Source: Celeribacter litoreus
GTDB lineage: Bacteria; Pseudomonadota; Alphaproteobacteria; Rhodobacterales; Rhodobacteraceae
DNA: 64,000 nt
Direction: 5' to 3'
Assembly (NCBI RefSeq): GCF_020165855.1
Contig: NZ_JAIUFY010000008.1
Location: forward strand, 62,001 to 126,000
Under the pieces are notes generated by a model, which worked only from the letters and a program-made list of their open reading frames with translations, was not told the origin of the DNA and searched no databases. Both the position numbers and the translations under genes were made by a program. Positions 50,449 to 58,718 of this stretch are shown one piece after another. Positions within the stretch are counted from its first letter, which is position 1; each line of letters starts with the position of its first letter.

Positions 50449-52230
50449 GTGTCTCTTCAAAGCTCATTCGATCCCAAGAAACTCAAACGCTACCTGCCCA
50501 TTCTGGACTGGGGATCGCGCTATAACGCGTCGACATTTGCCAATGACGGGATCGCCGCCATTATTGTGACGATCATGCTGATCCCGCAATCGCTCGCCTA
50601 TGCGCTGTTGGCGGGTCTTCCTGCGCAGATGGGTCTTTACGCCTCCATCCTGCCTCTCGTGGCCTACGCGGTTTTCGGCACATCGCGGGCGCTCGCGGTC
50701 GGTCCGGTGGCTGTTGTCTCGCTTATGACAGCGGCGTCTGTGGGGAACATGGCGCTTCAGGGCACGGCGGAATATGCGGCAGCGGCGATCACGCTGGCGT
50801 TCTTGTCCGGTCTGATCCTGCTCGTGATGGGGATTTTCCGCCTCGGGTTCTTTGCGAACTTCCTGTCACACCCTGTGATTGCAGGCTTCATCACGGCGTC
50901 CGGAATTCTGATCGCCGCCTCGCAGGTGAAGCATATTTTCGGCGTGTCTGCGGGGGGACATACGTTGCCTGAGCGCTTGGTCCAACTGGCGGAGAACATT
51001 GGCGAGACCAACCTGATCACGTTGGTGATCGGTGTCGCGGCCACGGCGTTCCTGTTCTGGGTGCGCAAGGGGCTCAAACCTCTGCTTCTGTCCAAGGGTG
51101 TGTCGCCGCGTATGGCAGATATCGCGACGAAGGCCGGTCCAGTGGCTGCGGTCGTCGTCACCACGCTGATCACCTTTGTCTTCGGCCTGCACAATCACGG
51201 CGTCAAAATCGTGGGCGAGGTGCCGCGAGGTCTGCCACCGCTCACCCTGCCGCATTTCAGCCCGACGATCTGGTCGCAACTCTTCGGTTCCGCGATCCTC
51301 ATCTCCATCATCGGCTTTGTGGAATCCGTATCGGTCGCCCAGACGCTCGCCGCGAAAAAACGCCAGCGCATTGTTCCGGATCAGGAGCTGATTGGTCTCG
51401 GCGCGTCCAACATCGCGGCGGCGGTCTCCGGCGGCTATCCGGTGACCGGTGGCTTCGCGCGCTCTGTTGTGAACTTCGATGCGGGGGCTGAGACACCCGC
51501 GGCAGGGGCGTTCACCGCCGTAGGTATCGCGCTCGCCGCGCTGTTCCTCACGCCGCTTCTCTACTTCTTGCCGGTTGCGACGCTGGCTGCGACGATCATC
51601 GTGGCGGTTCTGTCTCTGGTGGATTTCTCGATCCTCAAGAGCACATGGGGCTACTCAAAAACCGATTTCGCCGCCGTTCTCGCGACGATCCTCCTGACGC
51701 TCGGGTTTGGTGTGGAGACGGGCGTGTCCTCTGGTGTGATCCTCTCGATCGCGATGCACCTCTACAAAACCTCGCGGCCGCATATTGCAGAGGTCGGTTT
51801 GGTGCCGGGTACGGAGCATTTCCGCAACATCAACCGTCACGACGTTCTGACGACGACGGATGTGGTGACGATCCGTGTGGACGAGAGCCTCTATTTCGCA
51901 AATGCGCGGTTCCTAGAGGACTATGTTCTCGACCGGATTGCGGACGACAAGGACATCAAACACGTGGTCCTCATGTGTCCGGCGGTGAACGAGATCGACC
52001 AATCGGCACTTGAGGCGCTCGAAGAGATCAACAAGCGTCTCGACGATGGCGGGATCAAGCTTCACCTCTCCGAGGTGAAAGGCCCTGTGATGGACCGCCT
52101 GCAGAAATGCCATTTCCTGCACGAGCTGACGGGGCAAGTGTTCCTGAGCCAGTATGCCGCGATGAAGGCGCTCGGGGATGTGACGGTGCCGCCGGTGGCG
52201 TCAGAGACCGACGAAGACAAGGTGGCCTGA
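50449..52230 (+). CDS. SulP family anion transporter with STAS domain
   Basis: 593 residues. Ten or more membrane segments in the first 410 residues (AFANDGIAAIIVTIMLIPQSLAYALLAGLP-like opening, ALAVGPVAVVSLMTAAS, FVESVSVAQTLAAKKRQRI), then a cytoplasmic STAS domain near 440-580 (TIRVDESLYFANARFLEDYVLDRI, VVLMCPAVNEIDQSALEALEEI). SulP proteins move sulfate, bicarbonate and related anions. As the last gene of the sulfide/persulfide operon it most likely exports or exchanges the sulfite or sulfate produced. The start is GTG (50449), with AAGGA nine bases ahead. A terminator follows 18 bases after the stop. Confidence 0.92.
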   Translation: MSLQSSFDPKKLKRYLPILDWGSRYNASTFANDGIAAIIVTIMLIPQSLAYALLAGLPAQMGLYASILPLVAYAVFGTSRALAVGPVAVVSLMTAASVGNMALQGTAEYAAAAITLAFLSGLILLVMGIFRLGFFANFLSHPVIAGFITASGILIAASQVKHIFGVSAGGHTLPERLVQLAENIGETNLITLVIGVAATAFLFWVRKGLKPLLLSKGVSPRMADIATKAGPVAAVVVTTLITFVFGLHNHGVKIVGEVPRGLPPLTLPHFSPTIWSQLFGSAILISIIGFVESVSVAQTLAAKKRQRIVPDQELIGLGASNIAAAVSGGYPVTGGFARSVVNFDAGAETPAAGAFTAVGIALAALFLTPLLYFLPVATLAATIIVAVLSLVDFSILKSTWGYSKTDFAAVLATILLTLGFGVETGVSSGVILSIAMHLYKTSRPHIAEVGLVPGTEHFRNINRHDVLTTTDVVTIRVDESLYFANARFLEDYVLDRIADDKDIKHVVLMCPAVNEIDQSALEALEEINKRLDDGGIKLHLSEVKGPVMDRLQKCHFLHELTGQVFLSQYAAMKALGDVTVPPVASETDEDKVA

Positions 52231-52248
52231 ACGCTCTGACAAGTTGAT

Positions 52249-52280
52249 AAAACGCCCTTCCGATCTCGGGAGGGCGTTTT
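52249..52280. terminator. Bidirectional terminator after the sulfur operon
   Basis: AAAACGCCCT (52249-52258) pairs with AGGGCGTTTT (52271-52280), with A/T runs at both ends, serving the SulP gene and the convergent kinase gene. Confidence 0.9.
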
Positions 52281-52283
52281 GCG

Positions 52284-53006
52284 TTAGGCTCCCATCCGCG
52301 CTTTGAGGACCCGCGCGACGATCTGCGCATGATCCGGCTCGATCAGCCACGAACACGCCGCTTCCCACGCGAGGGCGGCGGTTTTCTCTGCGGCTGTGGC
52401 CGATGCTGGGCGCGTGCGGAGCGTGTCAAACGCGAGGACATCGACGCGCGCCTCGTCCCAGTCAAGGAGCGCGGGGCCATCAGGCGTGTGCAGCAGGTTG
52501 CCTGCCGCCAAATCCCCGTGAATGACCCCGAGCGGACCGTCACAGGCAGTCCACGCCTTTCGACAGAGTGCGAGCAGGTCGGCGGGCAGGGCGGCGAGAT
52601 CGACGTCACCGCCGTCCATGACCGTTAGGAGGTCGCGGGAACTCGCAAAGCCGGGACGTTGGTCCATTTGGCCAACTTCGCTATGGAACCGGTCGATATG
52701 GCCCGCGATTTGGGGGAGGTCTTCTGCGAGGAACGGACGCCCGTCGATAACCGGCTCGCAGGTCCATCCATCGCCATTCAGTCGCCCGTCCTGTGTCTCG
52801 ATCAATTGCGGCACGATAAATCCGGCGCGCTCTGCGACCTCCAAGACGGGAGGTAGCCAGCGCAATTGCGCCTCGGTGCGACGCGTCGATTTGAACACGA
52901 CATCGCGTTTGAGTTCCGTCGTCCGGAACACCGCATTCCGATGCCCGCCGCCGACGGGTTCAATCGGGGCGTCGATGCCCCAGAGGTGAACGGGTGGTAG
53001 GGTCAA
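52284..53006 (-). CDS. Small-molecule kinase, aminoglycoside/homoserine phosphotransferase type
   Basis: 240 residues. Kinase core of the APH/ChoK superfamily: GGGHRNAVFRTTEL near 19-32 (nucleotide loop), RDVVFKSTRRTEAQL with the ATP Lys near 37, the catalytic VIHGDLAAGNLLH near 163-175 (Asp in HGDxxxxN) and the Mg-binding LLDWDEARVD near 183-192. Length and context do not reveal the substrate; an amino sugar, homoserine or similar alcohol is possible. There is no ATG at the N-terminus: the best start is TTG (53004-53006) with AAGG eight bases upstream. It is convergent with the SulP gene. Confidence 0.8.
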   Translation of the reverse strand: MTLPPVHLWGIDAPIEPVGGGHRNAVFRTTELKRDVVFKSTRRTEAQLRWLPPVLEVAERAGFIVPQLIETQDGRLNGDGWTCEPVIDGRPFLAEDLPQIAGHIDRFHSEVGQMDQRPGFASSRDLLTVMDGGDVDLAALPADLLALCRKAWTACDGPLGVIHGDLAAGNLLHTPDGPALLDWDEARVDVLAFDTLRTRPASATAAEKTAALAWEAACSWLIEPDHAQIVARVLKARMGA

Positions 53007-53209
53007 TTGATCAACCTTGCTGGACGAAAGTTAAAACTTCTGACACGTGAATGCCCAGGCGCACGTGAGGGATCGTTTACTCGTATGTGCCGACGGGTCA
53101 ACGGATTTTGCAGGAGGGTCGCGCGGATTTGCGGATTTGACAGGGGGTAGGAAAGCTGTTTCGGTCCCGCGAACAATCCTGCTGATTGAGCGGCTGCAAG
53201 GAGAACGGA

Positions 53210-55618
53210 ATGACACTCAAACTCGACACTGGATGGCGCTTGCGCGATGAGACTGGCGCGCATGAATTTGAGGCCAATCTGCCTTTCGATGTGGTGTCGT
53301 CGCTCTATGACTGCGGCGCGATTCCCGATCCGTATTGGGGACGGAATGCCGAGGGGTTGCGGTGGATTGCTGAGCGGAAGTGGACGGCAACGCGGAGCTT
53401 TTCACTCACTGACACGGCGGACGAGCTTGTCCTCTCTGGCCTCGACGGGGTCGTAGATGTTCTGATCAATGGCCAGAGCGTTCTCACAACCGAGAATGCG
53501 TTCCGGACGTGGCGGGTCAATCTCTTCGAGGTGGCGAATGAGGGCGAGAACGAGATCACGCTGCGGTTCCGGTCGGTCATTGAAGAAGCTGCCAAACGAC
53601 AGGCCGCGCAGCCGTTCATTCAACCCTATGCCGAAATGAATTGCCCAATTCCCAACATTAACATGCTGCGCAAACAGCAGTGCGATTTCGGGTGGGATTG
53701 GAACTGTGCGCTCGCGCCCTTTGGCGTCGCTGGCATGATCCAGATCGAGCCAGCGGGTGCGCCGCGCATCACGCATATCAATGTCGATCAGGAACACCAC
53801 GATATCGAGTCGGAGAGTGTCTCGCTCACCGTCGTTGCAGACCTCTCGAATGTGCCCGACGGTTCTGAAGTGAAAATGCAGTTCGCGGACCGCGAGCGGA
53901 TCGCCGTCGCTGAAAACAACCGCGCCGAAGCAAAGTTCTTTGTCGAGGTGCCGGAGTTCTGGTGGCCTGCGGGGCAGGGGGCGCAGACGCTTTACGATCT
54001 GTCGGTCGAGGTCGTCGGGCGCCGTGTGACCCGCCGCATCGGCCTTCGCCGGATTGAACATGTGACCCATGTGGACGACCACGGGCGGGGCTTCAAATTC
54101 CGTGTGAATGGCCGTGATGTTTACGCCAAAGGCGCAGCGTGGATTCCCGCAGACGCGCTCTCTGGCCGTATCCGTCAGGACCACGTACGCGCGCTGCTTC
54201 AGTCCGCTGTGGACGCCAATATGAACATGATCCGCGTGTGGGGCGGCGGGCGATATGAGCCGGATTGGTTCTATGATCTGTGCGACGAACTCGGACTGAT
54301 GGTCTGGCAGGACTTTATGTTCGCCTGCGCCATGTATCCTGCGGACCCCGCGTTTCTGGAAAATGTCGGCGAAGAGGTGCGGGAGCAGGTCCGGCGTCTG
54401 TCACATCACGCTTGTCTGGCGCTCTGGTGCGGGGACAATGAAATCATCGGGATGCTCGAGGAATTGCCGGAAGCGCGCAAGCACCGCGACCGCTATCTCG
54501 TGCAATATGACCGCCTCAATCGCCATGTTGAAGCCGTGCTCAAAGCCGAGGACCAGAACGCAAATTGGTGGCCGTCTTCGCCGTCGCTCGGGCCGCTCGA
54601 CTTCGGGGACGCATGGCACAGAGACAGCTCCGGTGACATGCATGTCTGGAGCGTATGGCACGAGAACAAACCGTTCGAGACCTACCGCGATCTCACCCCG
54701 CGTTTCGTGAGCGAGTTCGGGTTCCAATCCTATCCCTCGCTAGATGTGATCGCGTCCTTTGCGGAGCCGAAAGATTTCAACATCGCGGCGCCGGTGATGG
54801 AAAGCCACCAAAAGAACGCGGGCGGAAACGAGCGGATCGCGGCGACGTTGATGCGCGAATTCCGTTTCCCCGAGGGGTTCGGAAATTTCGTATACCTCTC
54901 GCAAATCCAGCAGGGGCTCGCGCTCAAAACGGCCGTCTCCGCGTGGCGTGCGCAAAAGGGGCACAACTGGGGTGTTCTCTATTGGCAGCTCAACGACACA
55001 TGGCCTTGCGCCTCGTGGTCGACGCTCAATTATGGCGGCGGCTGGAAGCTCTCGCATCACATGGCGCAGCGGTTCTATGCGCCTGTGTTTGTCGCTGTAG
55101 TGCCAGAGGCCGACACATATGTTTTCAAAGTTATGAATGACTTGCCGGAGAATGTTGAAGTCTCCGTGCAGGTCGCGGCGGTGAATATGTCCGGCGAAGC
55201 GCGACCGCTCGCGGATGCCGTGATTTCGGCGTGGCCGAGCAAGGCGCTCGAACTCTTTGAGTTGCCGAAGGAGGCTCTGCAAGAGGACGAGATTTTCGTC
55301 TATACTTGGCAATATGACGGTGGGGCGAGCGGCGATTTCTTCGCGCCGAAGCCGTGGAAAAGCTACGATATGATCGATCCGGAGATTACGGTGGAAGTCA
55401 CACGGGACGCGGGGAAATATGAGATTGTTCTGACGAGCACGGCACTCGCGCCCTTCGTTGCGCTTGAGGCCACTGTCGCTGGGCATTTCAGCGCGAATGC
55501 GATCATGCTTTTGCCGGGAATGCCTGCGACAATCACGTTTGAGCCAAAGGAGCTGAACGCCAAGGCGGAATTCACGCTCCGCGACCTGTACTCGGCGACC
55601 TATGGAGGGACTCAATGA
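53210..55618 (+). CDS. Beta-mannosidase, glycoside hydrolase family 2
   Basis: 802 residues, no signal peptide, so cytoplasmic. GH2 plan: N-terminal jelly-roll (LPFDVVSSLYDCGAIPDPYWGRN, then WIAERKWTATRSFSL), an Ig-like domain, and a TIM barrel with the acid/base E411 in LALWCGDNEIIGML and the nucleophile E502 in FVSEFGFQSYP. C-terminal LYWQLNDTWPCASWSTLNYGGGWK is the mannosidase-type substrate loop. It removes terminal beta-mannose from oligosaccharides. AAGGAG before the ATG (53210) decides the start. The last four bases (ATGA) overlap the next gene, a mannose/lyxose isomerase, which suggests released mannose goes straight to fructose. Confidence 0.93.
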   Translation: MTLKLDTGWRLRDETGAHEFEANLPFDVVSSLYDCGAIPDPYWGRNAEGLRWIAERKWTATRSFSLTDTADELVLSGLDGVVDVLINGQSVLTTENAFRTWRVNLFEVANEGENEITLRFRSVIEEAAKRQAAQPFIQPYAEMNCPIPNINMLRKQQCDFGWDWNCALAPFGVAGMIQIEPAGAPRITHINVDQEHHDIESESVSLTVVADLSNVPDGSEVKMQFADRERIAVAENNRAEAKFFVEVPEFWWPAGQGAQTLYDLSVEVVGRRVTRRIGLRRIEHVTHVDDHGRGFKFRVNGRDVYAKGAAWIPADALSGRIRQDHVRALLQSAVDANMNMIRVWGGGRYEPDWFYDLCDELGLMVWQDFMFACAMYPADPAFLENVGEEVREQVRRLSHHACLALWCGDNEIIGMLEELPEARKHRDRYLVQYDRLNRHVEAVLKAEDQNANWWPSSPSLGPLDFGDAWHRDSSGDMHVWSVWHENKPFETYRDLTPRFVSEFGFQSYPSLDVIASFAEPKDFNIAAPVMESHQKNAGGNERIAATLMREFRFPEGFGNFVYLSQIQQGLALKTAVSAWRAQKGHNWGVLYWQLNDTWPCASWSTLNYGGGWKLSHHMAQRFYAPVFVAVVPEADTYVFKVMNDLPENVEVSVQVAAVNMSGEARPLADAVISAWPSKALELFELPKEALQEDEIFVYTWQYDGGASGDFFAPKPWKSYDMIDPEITVEVTRDAGKYEIVLTSTALAPFVALEATVAGHFSANAIMLLPGMPATITFEPKELNAKAEFTLRDLYSATYGGTQ

Positions 55619-56304
55619 AGCGATCCACGATCAACGAGATCATCCGCGAGTCGGATGCCTTTATGAAATCCTTCGGCTTCACTTTGCCGCCGTTTGCGTA
55701 TCTGTCGCCGGAGCAATTGCAGGCCCATGTCGTGGAAAACAGTCCGATGATCCGCGACCATATGCTCGGGTGGGATATCACCGACTACGGGCAGGGCGAT
55801 TTTGAGAATCTCGGGCTGTTCCTGTTCACTGTGCGCAACGGCTCAGCCGCCAATGTGGCGCAGGGCATGGGGCCGCTCTATGCGGAAAAACTGCTGATCT
55901 CCGAGGAAAACCAGATCAGCCCGATGCACCACCATATCAAAAAGACGGAAGACATCATCAACCGCGGCGGCGCGACGCTCGTGCTCGAACTTTGGACGCG
56001 TGGTGACGAGGGTGGTCTCGATCCGAATGCGCCGGTTGAGGTGATGACCGACGGACAGAAGCGGGTGCTCAAAGCCGGTGAACATCTCGCGCTTGCGCCG
56101 GGTGAGAGCGTTACACTGGAGCCGTGGCATTGGCATGCGTTCTGGGGGGAGGGCGGTCGGGCTCTGATCGGGGAAGTGTCGAATGTGAACGACGACCGGA
56201 CGGACAATATCTTCCGCGACCCGATCGGGCGCTTTTCGACCATAGAGGAAGACACCGCGCCGCTGCATCTGTTGGTGAGTGATTACGACGCTTGGCTCGC
56301 CTGA
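55615..56304 (+). CDS. D-lyxose/D-mannose isomerase, cupin type
   Basis: 229 residues, a cupin enzyme of the YdaE/EcSI type that converts D-lyxose to D-xylulose and D-mannose to D-fructose. Likely Mn ligands: H105 and H107 in SPMHHHIKKTED, E112 in the same stretch, and H174 in LEPWHWHAFW. WGWDITDYG-like opening (GWDITDYGQGDFENLGLFLF near 52-71) is a family block. Coupled to the beta-mannosidase gene by a four-base overlap, so mannose as substrate is the natural reading here. A TolB-like gene follows after 80 bases on the same strand. Confidence 0.9.
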   Translation: MKRSTINEIIRESDAFMKSFGFTLPPFAYLSPEQLQAHVVENSPMIRDHMLGWDITDYGQGDFENLGLFLFTVRNGSAANVAQGMGPLYAEKLLISEENQISPMHHHIKKTEDIINRGGATLVLELWTRGDEGGLDPNAPVEVMTDGQKRVLKAGEHLALAPGESVTLEPWHWHAFWGEGGRALIGEVSNVNDDRTDNIFRDPIGRFSTIEEDTAPLHLLVSDYDAWLA

Positions 56305-56384
56305 GAGGAGGGCAGGCTGCGCCAAGTCATTGTGGCCTGTCTAACGCCCCTCTATGATTGACGAAAATAACGGGAGAATCCGCC

Positions 56385-57218
56385 ATGGCGGGATGGGTGT
56401 CGCGTCTGATGATTTATGATCTGGAGGAGGCCGAGGCCTCCCCAGTGCTTGAGACCGGTATGGAGATCGCCGCGCCGAACTGGACTCCGGATGGCTCTGC
56501 TCTAATCGTGAATGGCGAAGGCAGCCTGTTCTGGGTCGATCTGGATGAACCAGACCTGTTGGAAATCGACACTGGCCTCTGCATCAATTTGAATAATGAC
56601 CACGGCGTTTCTCCGGACGGAGATACGCTCTTTTTCACCGATCACACCTATGGTGGTCCGGCGAAAATCTGGCGGCAGAATATCGGCGATGACAGTGATC
56701 CCGTGCAAGTAACACGCAAAGAGCCGTCGTGGTTTCATGGCATTTCTCCTGATGGGCACATGATCTGTTACGCTGCCGTGCGTGAGGGGCTGTTCGGCAT
56801 CTACACCGCGCGGGCCGACGGATCGCACGAGAACTGCGTTATCGAGGGCGCACATCACTACGACGGGCCTGATTTCTCCCATTGCGGGCAATGGATTTGG
56901 TTCAACTCAGACCGGTCCGGCACGTCCGAGATTTGGCGCGTGCGCACGGATGGCTCGGGACTTGAGCGTATGACCGAGGATGCCGAGGTCAACTGGTTCC
57001 CGCATCCCGCGCCTGACGGCGAGAAAGTCGTCTACATGGCCTATTCCGAAGGGATTGTAGGGCACCCTGCGGGGATGCATGTCGATTTGCGGCTCTGGAC
57101 GTCAAAAGACCGAAAACCGGAAACGCTTGTGTCGCTCTATGGCGGGCAGGGGACGTTTAACTCCCCATGCTGGTCGCCGGACGGGATGGCTTTTGCCTAT
57201 GTCGAATACGCGGAGTGA
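56385..57218 (+). CDS. TolB-like WD40/PD40 propeller protein
   Basis: 277 residues, no signal peptide. At least six PD40 repeats, each with a P-D-G and a Trp or aromatic strand: NWTPDGSALIV, HGVSPDGDTLFFTDH, HGISPDGHMICYAA, DFSHCGQWIWFNSDRSG, HPAPDGEKVVYMAY and SPCWSPDGMAFAYV. The repeat after residue 165 has Ser-His-Cys-Gly in place of the usual Pro-Asp-Gly. Without export signals it is not TolB of the Tol-Pal complex; cytoplasmic propellers of this type in sugar operons sometimes bind or hydrolyse oligosaccharides, which is only inferred here. GGGAGA before the ATG (56385). It is convergent with glpK, ten bases apart. Confidence 0.8.
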   Translation: MAGWVSRLMIYDLEEAEASPVLETGMEIAAPNWTPDGSALIVNGEGSLFWVDLDEPDLLEIDTGLCINLNNDHGVSPDGDTLFFTDHTYGGPAKIWRQNIGDDSDPVQVTRKEPSWFHGISPDGHMICYAAVREGLFGIYTARADGSHENCVIEGAHHYDGPDFSHCGQWIWFNSDRSGTSEIWRVRTDGSGLERMTEDAEVNWFPHPAPDGEKVVYMAYSEGIVGHPAGMHVDLRLWTSKDRKPETLVSLYGGQGTFNSPCWSPDGMAFAYVEYAE

Positions 57219-57227
57219 GCGACAGGT

Positions 57228-58700
57228 TTAGTCGCTCAGTGTCCGACGGATCGCATCTTTCCAGCCGCTGTATTTCTCTTCGCGTAGAGCCTCGTCCATC
57301 GTGGGGGAGAACGTCGCGTCGACGGCCCATTGCCGTGCGAACTCTTTCGGTTCCGGATAGAGCCCCACGGACAGCCCCGCGAGATAGGCCGCCCCGAGCG
57401 CGGTTGTCTCCAGATTGCGGGGGCGGTCTACGGGTGCACCGAGGACATCGGCGAGAAACTGCATCGCAAAGTCATTGCCGGACAGCCCGCCATCGACGCG
57501 AAGGGTCGTGTCCTGATCCGTCTCCCAATCCGCTTTCATCGCCTCGATGAGATCGCGTGTCTGGTAGCCGACGCTTTCGAGGGCCGCGCGCGCGAATTCA
57601 TTCGGGCCTGTGTTGCGCGTGAGGCCGAACATGGCACCCCGCGCCTCCGCATCCCACCACGGCGCGCCGAGGCCGGTGAACGCGGGCACCAGATAGACGG
57701 TTTGCTCCGGATCGGCCTTTTGCGCCATCTCAAGCGTCTCGGACGCGTTGCCAATCATGCCCAACCCGTCCCTGAGCCACTGCACCACCGCGCCCGCGAC
57801 AAAGATCGAGCCTTCGAGCGCATAGGTCGGTTTGCCGTCGAGTTGATACGCGATGGTCGTCAGCAGGCGGTTCTCGGACCGCACCGGCGTCTCGCCGGTG
57901 TTCAGGAGCGCAAAGCATCCCGTCCCGTAGGTCGATTTCATCATGCCGGGTGTGAAGCAGGCCTGACCGACCGTCGCGGCCTGCTGGTCTCCAGCAACGC
58001 CACGGATCGGGATCGTATCGCCAAAGAGCGTCGTTTCCCCGAAATCCCCTGAGCTATCACGCACTTCGGGCAGCATCTCGAGCGGGATGCCGAGGCGGTC
58101 GCAGATCGTTTCGTCCCATTGGTGTTCATAGATGTTGTAGAGCATCGTGCGACAGGCGTTCGTGGCATCCGTTGCATGCACGCGGCCCTCGGTGAGGAGC
58201 CAGATAAGCCATGTATCCACCGTCCCGAATTTGAGCTGACCCGTCCGCGCCATCTCATGCGCGCCCTCATATTGATCCAAAATCCATGCGAGTTTGGTCG
58301 CGGAGAAATAGGGATCGAGCAGCAGTCCGGTGCGGGCAGTGACCTCTTCCTCAAACCCGTCCTTGCGCAGCCGCGCGCAGAGATCGGCCGTCCGGCGGTC
58401 CTGCCAGACGATGGCTTTGTGGAGTGGTTCGCCCGTCTCCGCGTCCCAGACAACGGTGGTCTCTCGTTGGTTCGTGAGGCCAATCGCCGCAGGGCGCGTG
58501 CGCGTCTCATCAAGGATCTGTTGGATGCAGTGTTTTGAAGTATGCCACAAATCCATGGCGTCATGTTCGACCCATCCAGAGCGGGGGAAATGCTGGGCGA
58601 ATTCCTCCTGCGCGCTCGTGATCGGGGTCAGGCCGCTGTCAAACAGGATCGCACGGGTAGAAGTGGTGCCCTGATCAAGGGCGATAATCGTTTCGCTCAT
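57228..58700 (-). CDS. glpK: Glycerol kinase
   Basis: 490 residues, full length FGGY kinase. Phosphorylates glycerol to glycerol 3-phosphate. Landmarks: [17 protein letters not shown] near 7-23, [27 protein letters not shown] near 77-94, [24 protein letters not shown] near 158-168, [25 protein letters not shown] near 330-354 and [19 protein letters not shown] near 400-418. GGGAGG before the ATG. It follows glpD on the same strand after about 18 bases, so glpD-glpK form an operon. No glpF or glpR gene is in the window. Confidence 0.97.
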   Translation of the reverse strand: MSETIIALDQGTTSTRAILFDSGLTPITSAQEEFAQHFPRSGWVEHDAMDLWHTSKHCIQQILDETRTRPAAIGLTNQRETTVVWDAETGEPLHKAIVWQDRRTADLCARLRKDGFEEEVTARTGLLLDPYFSATKLAWILDQYEGAHEMARTGQLKFGTVDTWLIWLLTEGRVHATDATNACRTMLYNIYEHQWDETICDRLGIPLEMLPEVRDSSGDFGETTLFGDTIPIRGVAGDQQAATVGQACFTPGMMKSTYGTGCFALLNTGETPVRSENRLLTTIAYQLDGKPTYALEGSIFVAGAVVQWLRDGLGMIGNASETLEMAQKADPEQTVYLVPAFTGLGAPWWDAEARGAMFGLTRNTGPNEFARAALESVGYQTRDLIEAMKADWETDQDTTLRVDGGLSGNDFAMQFLADVLGAPVDRPRNLETTALGAAYLAGLSVGLYPEPKEFARQWAVDATFSPTMDEALREEKYSGWKDAIRRTLSD

Positions 58701-58718
58701 AAAATGCCTCCCAGTGCC

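Noticed and set aside
49048-50460. 470-codon open frame opposite the DUF442-SQR fusion gene
   Set aside because: Antisense shadow; no start signals and composition typical of a complement of coding DNA.
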